Assembly: GCA_902494685.1 (NCBI GenBank)
Contig: CABUUE010000120.1
Location: forward strand, 1-5,016
Length of the DNA stretch: 5,016 nucleotides
Direction: 5' to 3'
Source: an uncultured Collinsella sp.
Lineage (GTDB): Bacteria > Actinomycetota > Coriobacteriia > Coriobacteriales > Coriobacteriaceae
The notes under the pieces are model-generated. The model made no database searches and had not been told where the DNA came from. It saw nothing but the letters and a program-made list of their open reading frames with translations. A program made the position numbers and the translations under genes. Positions 1 to 4,868 of the stretch are shown here, in pieces; position 1 is the first letter of the stretch; each line of letters starts with the position of its first letter.

Positions 1-875
1 ACGAAGGCCGCCTGCAGCAGGCCGACAAGCTCTACCTGGCTGGCATGAGCCAAACACTACGTTCCGCCGGCGTCATGGCGGTCTTCAGCGTGGCGCTGTT
101 CCTCACGCGCAGCATGCCCATCGCGGCCATGGCCATGGGCATCGCCGCGATCGCCTCGCTCGTGCTGGTCACCGCGCCGCTCGCCCTGCTCGAGACCGAA
201 AAATCGCGCCGCGTGAGCCCGCGCGAGGTCGGCCACCTGTTTGTCCAGTGCGCTCCGCTCTTTGGTGCATTGTTCCTGTTCAACCTTATCGAGAGCATGC
301 CCAAATTTGTGATGGAAGGCACACTGGCCTACAAATACCAGCTGTACTTTAATGCCCTGTTTTTTCCAGCCCAGGCTATTCTGTTGAGCATTGGATTTGT
401 CTATAAACCGCAGCTCCTGCGCTTGTCGAGCATTTGGGCTAATCCTCGCAAGCGTCGTCGCTTTGACCTGATTATTGTTGCCGTTATGGCGCTGATCGTG
501 GTCATCACCGGCGTGTGCGCCGCATTTATGGCAGGTCCCGGTATTCCCCTCATGAGCTTTATGTACGGTCTCAGCTTTGAGCGCTACCGTACGCTGGCGC
601 TGCTGATGGTCGTCGCCGGCGGCGTCACTGCGGCCATCGATTTTATCTACGCCATCATCACGGTGCTACGCCATGCCGGCGACGTCACTAAGGTCTACCT
701 GATCTGCTTTGCCGTGAGCGTGGTGCTCCCGGTGATTCTGATCAATTTGCTCGGCCTGATGGGCGCCGTGGTGAGCTACCTGGCCATCATGGCCCTACTG
801 CTGGTGCTGCTGATTATCGAGTACCGCCGCATCCGCCAACGCATAGAGAGGGACCGGAATCCGTACGGCGCCTAA
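1..875 (+). CDS. Polysaccharide (Wzx/MATE-like) flippase family membrane protein, 3' part
   Basis: The frame is open from the first complete codon (base 3) to TAA at 873-875, so the gene enters the window from the left. The ATG at 45 is an internal Met, since it has no Shine-Dalgarno and coding continues upstream of it. About 290 residues are visible. They form five to seven hydrophobic spans separated by short basic loops (LRRLS-like and RKRRR), ending in a charged tail after the last span (EYRRIRQRIERDR). The pattern of paired helices and a late span pair followed by an Arg-rich cytoplasmic tail fits the C-terminal half of MOP-superfamily exporters, which flip lipid-linked oligosaccharides for cell-surface polysaccharide. 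I see no catalytic motif, so the assignment rests on topology and overall resemblance. The gene is convergent with the phosphatase gene at 1071-1910. Another polytopic transporter cannot be excluded. Confidence 0.62.
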   Translation, partial: EGRLQQADKLYLAGMSQTLRSAGVMAVFSVALFLTRSMPIAAMAMGIAAIASLVLVTAPLALLETEKSRRVSPREVGHLFVQCAPLFGALFLFNLIESMPKFVMEGTLAYKYQLYFNALFFPAQAILLSIGFVYKPQLLRLSSIWANPRKRRRFDLIIVAVMALIVVITGVCAAFMAGPGIPLMSFMYGLSFERYRTLALLMVVAGGVTAAIDFIYAIITVLRHAGDVTKVYLICFAVSVVLPVILINLLGLMGAVVSYLAIMALLLVLLIIEYRRIRQRIERDRNPYGA

Positions 876-926
876 TTCGAATCAATTTGAAGAAAAGAAA
901 CGTCGATGTTTTGGCACCGACAGCGA

Positions 927-1026
927 GCAGCCTCGAAGTGCCCCAGGTTGGCGCGAAAGAGGAGCGACGCGTACTTCTGTACGCGAGCGACGGTTTGAGC
1001 GACAAGATGGGGCACTTCGAGGCTGC
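927..1026. repeat. Compound palindromic intergenic element (~100 bp)
   Basis: Two 19-base arms are perfect reverse complements: 927-945 (GCAGCCTCGAAGTGCCCCA) and 1008-1026. Pairing continues patchily inward (948-950 with 1003-1005, 952-954 with 999-1001). At the centre is a separate perfect hairpin, CGCGTAC (968-974), loop TTCT (975-978), GTACGCG (979-985). The heptamer GAGCGAC occurs three times in the right-central part (962, 985, 997). The whole can fold as a long cruciform or RNA stem with an apical hairpin. It lies between two convergent genes, where extragenic palindromes often sit. No T-run follows either side, so it is not a standard intrinsic terminator. The inverted repeat is directly visible. 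That it is a dispersed family (REP/MITE-like) or a structured RNA is inference. Confidence 0.8.
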
Positions 1027-1041
1027 GCAGCGTCAACGTGA

Positions 1042-1063
1042 CCGCCGTTCGGTAGAACGGCGG
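1042..1063. terminator. GC-rich hairpin, possible terminator without U-tract
   Basis: CCGCCGTTC (1042-1050) and GAACGGCGG (1055-1063) form a perfect 9-bp stem with a GGTA tetraloop. The hairpin begins 8 bases past the stop of the minus-strand phosphatase gene and lies 167 bases past the stop of the flippase gene. Neither strand has a run of T after the stem, so intrinsic termination would be weak. It may instead block 3' exonucleases or assist factor-dependent termination for either convergent gene. Confidence 0.45.
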
Positions 1064-1070
1064 AACAAGG

Positions 1071-1910
1071 TTATTCCCCGGGGCGAATATTCGCGTAGAA
1101 CTCCGCCCCGTCGTCCAGGCGCAGGATGCCCACGCGGCCGAACTCGGAGCCGGTGGCGGCGGCGCAGTCGATGTCGATGCGATCGGGCACGCCGGCAGTG
1201 TCCTCGCCGCCCAAGCGCACGATCTGCCCTCGTCCCGATTCCTCATCGAGCCCCGCCAGACCACCGACCTCGCAATAGCGCCCAAGCGATACCGTGGGCG
1301 TGTGACCGCTCACCACGACCGGGCCCTTGCCTTCGGCAGAAAGCAGCCCGGTCGGCACATCCCAATAGCCGTGACGAATCCATAGCAGGTCATCGGACGA
1401 CTGCACCGCGAGCATCTGCTGCAGCAGCTCGCGATCGGCACCCACCGCTCCGACGCCATCGGCACAATCGACGCCATGCTCAAGCAAAAACGCGCGCGCC
1501 GCCTTCATCTCGATTCCAGCATGTACCAGCAGATACGGGCGCTCCTCAGTCTCGGCCACCGCATAGAGCGGCAGCGCGGCCATCCATCGCACGAGCTCCT
1601 CGTATGCCTCAAATTCCATGTCGTTGAGCTGCTCGCGCGTCGTCCAGCCACCGTTGATATCCCAGGTCTCGGCATCGAGCGGATCCTGGCCAACGATGGC
1701 ATCGAGCATGATCTGCTCGTGATTACCCTTGAGCACGCGGGCGTTGGGCAGCGAGCGCACGAGCTTAATAACACCGACCGGATCGGGCCCGCGATCGATC
1801 ATGTCGCCCAGCACGTACAGCGTGTCATCGGACGTCAACGAGATCTTAGACAGGGCCTCGTCAAGCGCACGCACGTGCCCGTGGGCATCAGATGTCACAT
1901 AGATCGCCAT
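1071..1910 (-). CDS. PPP-family metallophosphoesterase (serine/threonine phosphatase-like)
   Basis: This complete 279-residue protein has the full metal-centre signature of calcineurin-like phosphoesterases of the PPP type: SDAHG at 7-11 (Asp8, His10), GDMIDRG at 35-41, KGNHE at 61-65, VHAG at 129-132 and SGHTP at 201-205, followed by the usual C-terminal strand IDIDCA (245-250). It should be a cytoplasmic phosphatase using two divalent metals to hydrolyse phosphoesters. Bacterial relatives include PrpA/PrpE-type protein phosphatases and diadenosine tetraphosphatases, and the substrate cannot be read from sequence. There is no signal peptide or membrane span. The ATG at 1910-1908 is preceded by AAGGAGAGG at good spacing, which supports the start. 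The gene is divergent from the antiporter, convergent with the flippase gene, and appears monocistronic. Confidence 0.93.
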   Translation of the reverse strand: MAIYVTSDAHGHVRALDEALSKISLTSDDTLYVLGDMIDRGPDPVGVIKLVRSLPNARVLKGNHEQIMLDAIVGQDPLDAETWDINGGWTTREQLNDMEFEAYEELVRWMAALPLYAVAETEERPYLLVHAGIEMKAARAFLLEHGVDCADGVGAVGADRELLQQMLAVQSSDDLLWIRHGYWDVPTGLLSAEGKGPVVVSGHTPTVSLGRYCEVGGLAGLDEESGRGQIVRLGGEDTAGVPDRIDIDCAAATGSEFGRVGILRLDDGAEFYANIRPGE

Positions 1911-1916
1911 GGTACG

Positions 1917-1925
1917 CCTCTCCTT
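1917..1925 (-). promoter_or_regulatory. Shine-Dalgarno of the metallophosphoesterase gene
   Basis: On the minus strand this reads AAGGAGAGG and ends 6 bases before the ATG. It is a strong site and fixes the start codon. A GC-rich hairpin-capable stretch (1931-1951) lies just upstream in the presumed 5' leader. Confidence 0.8.
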
Positions 1926-1985
1926 GCATTGCGGCCGAAGCCCGGCGCCGCAACTAAAACTTCAAGTTGAACTTAAACGTTACCC

Positions 1986-2014
1986 ATTGTACTCCGTTGC
2001 AATAAAGCTGGAAA
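1986..2014 (-). promoter_or_regulatory. Candidate promoter for the metallophosphoesterase gene
   Basis: On the minus strand there is a -35-like TTTCCA (2014-2009, 4 of 6 consensus) and a -10 TACAAT (1991-1986, 5 of 6) separated by 17 bases. Transcription would start near 1979 and give a leader of about 70 nt. The -35 overlaps a small dyad, GGAAA-GGG-TTTCC (2010-2022). Just inside the transcript is TTCAA-G-TTGAA (1961-1971). Either could be a regulator site, but both are short. Confidence 0.5.
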
Positions 2015-2034
2015 GGGTTTCCGAGCAGAGGCAA

Positions 2035-2049
2035 AGACGGCAGCCGTCT
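2035..2049. promoter_or_regulatory. 15-bp perfect dyad, possible operator
   Basis: AGACGGC-A-GCCGTCT is a perfect 7-bp inverted repeat around one central base. It lies in the region between the divergent phosphatase and antiporter genes, just upstream of the phosphatase -35. The length and symmetry fit a dimeric regulator site. It could equally be a chance small hairpin. Confidence 0.35.
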
Positions 2050-2163
2050 ATGACGATATCGCGCACGCCCGCAATCCAACCCCATAAACCCACCATCTTT
2101 GGGTACAAATAACCGCAGACAACTGACCGTGCCACGCCAACCACCCAGGAGCGGACACCATCC

Positions 2164-3807
2164 ATGAACCAGATCCTTCTCTTTATCGGCCTCGTTATTA
2201 TTCTGTGCCTGACCATCAAGCCCGTCGGCAAAAAACTCCCCTTCCCCACCTTGCTCATCTTTATCGCGCTCGGCATGCTGTTGGGCGTCAACGGCCCGGC
2301 GCATATCGACTTTAGCGACTACGCACTCACCGAAACCGTCTGCAGCACGGCGCTGCTGTTCATCATGTTCTACGGCGGCTTTAACACCAATATCGACCGT
2401 GCCAAACCCGTCGCTGTGCCGGCGGTGCTGCTGAGCACGCTCGGCGTCATCATCACTGCCGGCATCACCGGCGTGTTCGCCCACTTTGTGCTGGGCTTCG
2501 ACTGGATCGGCGGCCTGCTGCTGGGTTCGGTCGTGGCATCCACCGACGCGGCCAGTGTCTTTAGCGTTCTGCGCGAGCACAACCTGTCGCTGAGGGGCGG
2601 CACCGACTCGCTACTCGAGGTCGAATCGGGCTCCAACGACCCCGTCGCCTACATGCTCACCGCCGTGCTCGCCACACTCGCGGCCGGCGGCGACATCAAC
2701 ATTCCCGCACTGCTGGCCAAGCAGATTATCCTGGGCGCGGGCCTGGGCCTTGCCATCGGCTGGGCGGCGAGCCGCCTGATTGAACGCGCGCACGCAACGG
2801 CCGAGGGCGCGCAGACCATCTTTTTGTTCGCCGTGGCGATCGTCGCCTACGCGCTACCAAGCTATCTGGGCGGCAACGGCTTTTTGGCTGTATACCTGGC
2901 CGGCATTGTGCTGGGTGCCAGCGACATCACCGGCAAAGTCGAGATGGCGCACTTCTTTGACACCCTCACCGAAATGGCGGAGATGACGATCTTCTTCTTG
3001 CTCGGCCTGCTCGTAACGCCCGCACGCCTGCCGCAGATGCTGCTGCCGGGCCTGGCGCTCATGGCGTTTATGCTCTTCGTGAGCCGCCCCATCGCCGTGG
3101 GCATGCTGTTGGCGCCCTTTAAGACCAACCCTCGCCAGGTTGCGCTCGTAAGCTGGGCGGGTCTGCGCGGCGCGGCTTCGGTCGTGTTTAGCCTCTTTAC
3201 CGTGGTGGCCGGTGTTCCTGGCGGTCACGACCTGTTTGACCTGGTATTTGTGATTGCCGTGTCGAGCATTGTGGTGCAGGGCTCGCTGCTACCGGCGGTG
3301 GCGAAAAAGCTCAATATGATCGACGCGGAAGGCGACGTGCGCCGTACGTTTAACGATTACCGCGACGAGGACGGCATGTCGTTTGTCAAGTTCAAGGTGG
3401 GCGCGGGCCATCCGTTTTCCGGACGCTCGCTCGCCGATATTGGCAGCGCGACGGACATGCTGGTGGTCCTGGTACTGCGCGACGGTGCGCACCCGGTGTT
3501 GCCCAACGGCGATACCGTAATTGAGGAAGGCGACCTATTGGTGATGGCTGCCCCGACGTTTGAAGAGCGTGCCGAGGTTACGCTGCGCGAGGTCACCGTG
3601 ACGCCCCACGGTCGCCTGGCCGGCCAGCGCCTGCGCGATGTGCCGCAAGGCAAGCATCCGTTTATTGTGGTGATGCTCAAGCGCGAAGGCCAAACGATCA
3701 TCCCCGACGGCAACACCCTAATATACGCCGGCGACGAAGCCGTCATCGCCACGCTCGCGTCGCAGCCATCCCCACCCATAAGTTGCGGTGAAATAGGAAT
3801 TGAATAG
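2164..3807 (+). CDS. nhaP2: NhaP2-type K+(Na+)/H+ antiporter with RCK_C domains
   Basis: This 547-residue protein belongs to the CPA1 cation/proton antiporters. Residues about 1-385 are polytopic, with roughly 12 spans. They carry the family landmarks STDAASVF (126-133), ESGSNDPVAY (154-163, with the ion-binding Asp159) and WAGLRGAASV (331-340). After a hydrophilic linker there are two tandem RCK_C (TrkA_C)-like ligand-sensing segments, about 405-465 and 478-531. The family exchanges monovalent cations, often K+, for protons at the cytoplasmic membrane, gated by the soluble domain. The start follows AGGAG (2147-2151) at a rather long 12-base spacing, with a closer GGA at 2153; no alternative in-frame start is better. 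The last 14 residues (from Gln534) follow the final RCK_C strand. The last 14 codons plus the stop fall in the left part of an inverted repeat, suggesting that the original C-terminus was replaced by repeat sequence. I saw no convincing promoter. Confidence 0.93.
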   Translation: MNQILLFIGLVIILCLTIKPVGKKLPFPTLLIFIALGMLLGVNGPAHIDFSDYALTETVCSTALLFIMFYGGFNTNIDRAKPVAVPAVLLSTLGVIITAGITGVFAHFVLGFDWIGGLLLGSVVASTDAASVFSVLREHNLSLRGGTDSLLEVESGSNDPVAYMLTAVLATLAAGGDINIPALLAKQIILGAGLGLAIGWAASRLIERAHATAEGAQTIFLFAVAIVAYALPSYLGGNGFLAVYLAGIVLGASDITGKVEMAHFFDTLTEMAEMTIFFLLGLLVTPARLPQMLLPGLALMAFMLFVSRPIAVGMLLAPFKTNPRQVALVSWAGLRGAASVVFSLFTVVAGVPGGHDLFDLVFVIAVSSIVVQGSLLPAVAKKLNMIDAEGDVRRTFNDYRDEDGMSFVKFKVGAGHPFSGRSLADIGSATDMLVVLVLRDGAHPVLPNGDTVIEEGDLLVMAAPTFEERAEVTLREVTVTPHGRLAGQRLRDVPQGKHPFIVVMLKREGQTIIPDGNTLIYAGDEAVIATLASQPSPPISCGEIGIE

Positions 3808-3861
3808 GCCTCTGAACAGCCATTTCAGTCCCTATTTCACCGCAACTTATTGAGGGGATGG
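3766..3861. repeat. Long inverted repeat overlapping the antiporter stop codon
   Basis: The core arms are 20 bases and perfectly complementary: 3778-3797 (ATAAGTTGCGGTGAAATAGG) and 3831-3850. After a small 4x3 internal loop, pairing resumes for 8 bp between 3766-3773 (CCATCCCC) and 3854-3861 (GGGGATGG). The 33-base loop (3798-3830) contains a further CTGAA/TTCAG mini-stem (3812-3816 with 3824-3828). An AATAGG copy at 3803-3808 could also compete for the right arm. The antiporter stop (TAG, 3805-3807) lies in the loop, so the left arm is translated. No T-run follows, so this is not a classical terminator. It may be a MITE/REP-like insertion or an mRNA 3'-end stabiliser. Confidence 0.85.
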
Positions 3862-3892
3862 ATTGAAAAACATTTGAATTGACACCGAAATG

Positions 3893-3925
3893 AAAAAAGC
3901 CGGGGGATGTCCCCCGGCATTTTTT
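3893..3925. terminator. Strong bidirectional intrinsic terminator
   Basis: GCCGGGGG (3899-3906), loop ATGT, CCCCCGGC (3911-3918) form a perfect 8-bp GC stem. It is preceded by six A (3893-3898) and followed by A and six T (3920-3925), so it can work on both strands. On the plus strand it ends the antiporter transcript. On the minus strand it lies just downstream of the stop of the small frame at 3939-4052, as expected for the terminator of a minus-strand gene. Confidence 0.92.
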
Positions 3926-3938
3926 ATGCGAGTCAAGA

Positions 3939-4052
3939 CTAAATACTTCTCGGGAAAACGCCGGCCCATTGCGTCAGCAATTTACGAGCCGCTCTACCCA
4001 CCTCTGGACGGCTAAGGACTTTTCGCAGGTAGTTTGACGAACATATGTTTGC
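3939..4052 (-). pseudogene. Possible 3' remnant of a minus-strand gene (37 codons)
   Basis: The minus strand is open from a TAA at 4055-4053 down to TAG at 3941-3939. The second half of the translation, RKLLTQWAGVFPRSI then stop, has a protein-like composition, and the bidirectional terminator lies 14 bases downstream. There is no ATG in frame and no Shine-Dalgarno, so it is not an intact gene. The upstream third overlaps the A+T-rich DUF3800 promoter, so any real remnant probably ends near 4030. The simplest reading is the tail of a gene whose 5' part was lost when the DUF3800 cassette arrived. A chance open frame is a serious alternative. I do not recognise the family. Confidence 0.3.
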
Positions 4053-4062
4053 TTATTATAAT
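4034..4062 (+). promoter_or_regulatory. Near-consensus sigma-70 promoter of the leader RNA/DUF3800 unit
   Basis: TTGACG (4034-4039, 5 of 6) and a perfect TATAAT (4057-4062) are separated by exactly 17 bases in a local A+T-rich patch. The expected start is about 4069. This is by far the best promoter in the window. It drives a transcript that meets a terminator after about 90 nt, before the DUF3800 start codon. Confidence 0.85.
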
Positions 4063-4068
4063 ATTACT

Positions 4069-4161
4069 TGAAAGCACCCCTTATCTCATGGTATAAAGAA
4101 TACGGTTCCCTCCAAAAGAGGGGCCTCCAAGAGCCGGGGTCTTACCCCCGGCATTTTTTTT
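4069..4161 (+). ncRNA. Structured leader RNA upstream of DUF3800 (candidate regulatory/partner RNA)
   Basis: It is bounded by the promoter at 4034-4062 and the terminator ending at 4161, giving an RNA of about 93 nt. Visible stems are GUAU-AAAGA-AUAC (4091-4103), CCCUC-CAAAA-GAGGG (4108-4122) and the terminator stem (4133-4152). CCCCU at 4077-4081 could compete for AGGGG at 4119-4123, and 4121-4129 can pair with the downstream Shine-Dalgarno. No tRNA or known riboswitch core is recognised. From memory, structured RNA motifs upstream of DUF3800 genes have been described computationally, and this may be one of them or a relative. It could be a trans-acting RNA, a partner of the DUF3800 protein, or an attenuator leader. 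The 5' end is inferred from the promoter. Confidence 0.6.
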
Positions 4162-4177
4162 GCAAAAATGGAGGCTC
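4121..4177 (+). promoter_or_regulatory. Anti-Shine-Dalgarno/Shine-Dalgarno pair flanking the terminator
   Basis: The DUF3800 Shine-Dalgarno is GGAGG (4170-4174), 6 bases before the ATG at 4181. Leader segment GGGCCTCCA (4121-4129) pairs with TGGAGGCTC (4169-4177) over 9 positions, with one G-U pair (4122-4176), enclosing the terminator hairpin. A second CCTCC at 4109-4113 could also pair with GGAGG. The complementarity is seen directly; translational repression is inferred. Confidence 0.55.
4133..4161 (+). terminator. Intrinsic terminator between leader RNA and DUF3800 gene
   Basis: GCCGGGG (4133-4139) pairs with CCCCGGC (4146-4152) around a 6-base loop, followed by A and eight T (4154-4161). 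It is a canonical terminator and lies 19 bases before the DUF3800 ATG. DUF3800 therefore needs readthrough, since no second promoter fits in the gap. The distal arm and T-tract match the terminator at 3911-3925 over 15 bases. Confidence 0.9.
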
Positions 4178-4180
4178 ATC

Positions 4181-4858
4181 ATGAGCGAACTCTCCGTCTT
4201 TGTTGACGAATCTGGCGACCTCGGAGGCGTCTCCAACTACTACCTCGTCACCCTCGTTTTTCACGATCAAAACGATGCAATCGTTGAACGCATTGACCGC
4301 TACGAGCGCGCCCTGTCGCAGTCCTCGCTTCCCAATACGCCTTTTCATGCAGGACCCCTACTGAATGGAAACGGCGACTACAAAGATCTTCCCAAGGAGC
4401 AGCGAAGGCGCATGTTGAGCGCATTTCGCGCGTTCATTCAGCATCTCCCCATACGCTATCTCTGTCTGCAATACCGAATGAGCGAATTCGCCGGCAACCA
4501 AAACGGTCTCGCGGAGAGAATGAGGCGAGACCTCACAGTTGAACTTTTCGACCATCTGGAATTCTTCCAGCGATACGACACCGTTAAGATTTACTACGAC
4601 AACGGCCAACCGATTGTAACGGAGGTCATTCATTCTGCGCTTGAGTACGTTCTAGCAAGGGATGTCATCGTATACCGAGAAGCCACACCACGAGCCTACC
4701 GGCTATTCCAAGTTGCTGACTACATCTGTACGATCGAGCTAACGGCTATCAAGTTTGACAGCAAGGAAGATACAAAGACTGATCGGCTATTTTTTGGAAC
4801 CCGAAGGACGTTCAAAAAGGGATTTCTCTTATATCTCAGGAAGAAAAGGATGAACTGA
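4181..4858 (+). CDS. DUF3800 domain protein
   Basis: This complete protein of 225 residues has the hallmarks of DUF3800: an N-terminal strand with VFVDESGD (6-13), FHAG (55-58), a central strand with IYYDNGQ (137-143) and a C-terminal helix FQVADYI (176-182). The acidic residues Asp9, Asp140 and Asp180 sit where an RNase H-like fold would place metal ligands. That suggests a nuclease-like enzyme, but the family has no agreed function. There is no signal peptide or membrane span, so it is probably cytoplasmic. The ATG at 4181 is chosen because GGAGG lies 6 bases upstream; a TTG at 4160 sits in the terminator T-run and is rejected. The gene is downstream of a promoter, leader and terminator, and converges with a minus-strand gene 7 bases away. 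Its lower GC and frequent AGA/AGG/CGA Arg codons contrast with its neighbours and suggest acquisition. Confidence 0.9.
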   Translation: MSELSVFVDESGDLGGVSNYYLVTLVFHDQNDAIVERIDRYERALSQSSLPNTPFHAGPLLNGNGDYKDLPKEQRRRMLSAFRAFIQHLPIRYLCLQYRMSEFAGNQNGLAERMRRDLTVELFDHLEFFQRYDTVKIYYDNGQPIVTEVIHSALEYVLARDVIVYREATPRAYRLFQVADYICTIELTAIKFDSKEDTKTDRLFFGTRRTFKKGFLLYLRKKRMN

Positions 4859-4868
4859 CCCGGGGTCA
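4856..4868. repeat. 13-bp palindrome containing both convergent stop codons
   Basis: TGACCC-G-GGGTCA is a perfect 6-bp dyad around one base. Its left end is the TGA stop of the DUF3800 gene and its right end, read on the minus strand, is the TGA stop of the neighbouring gene. The stem is too short and lacks a T-run, so I do not call it a terminator. Confidence 0.6.

Noticed and set aside
887..1627. Long plus-strand open frame of 246 codons.
   Set aside because: It runs through the palindromic element and then antisense to the phosphatase; the product is an Arg/Pro-rich low-complexity shadow with no Shine-Dalgarno, while the minus strand has complete PPP motifs.
1476..1970. Plus-strand open frame of 164 codons.
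   Set aside because: It is antisense to the phosphatase gene, has no domain-like features, and overlaps the phosphatase Shine-Dalgarno.
1954..2580. Minus-strand open frame of 208 codons across the antiporter start.
   Set aside because: Its His/Gln/Asp-rich composition is typical of antisense frames in GC-rich genes, and the plus-strand antiporter is certain.
3945..4020. A tRNA-like string on the minus strand (GGTAGAGCGGCTC) near 3986-3998.
   Set aside because: No T-arm with TTCRA, no acceptor stem and no 7-base anticodon loop can be built; the nearby TTGC/GCAA stem has a 4-base loop.
4088..4096. Minimal upstream reading frame ATG-GTA-TAA in the DUF3800 leader.
   Set aside because: It is only two codons long with no clear Shine-Dalgarno; it could arise by chance.
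4129..4152. H-type pseudoknot pairing AAGA (4129-4132) with TCTT (4140-4143) in the terminator loop.
   Set aside because: Zero-length connecting loops around a 7-bp stem make it sterically implausible.
4160..4180. TTG at 4160 as the start of DUF3800, adding seven residues.
   Set aside because: It lies in the T-run of the terminator, and the added codons include the Shine-Dalgarno of the ATG at 4181.
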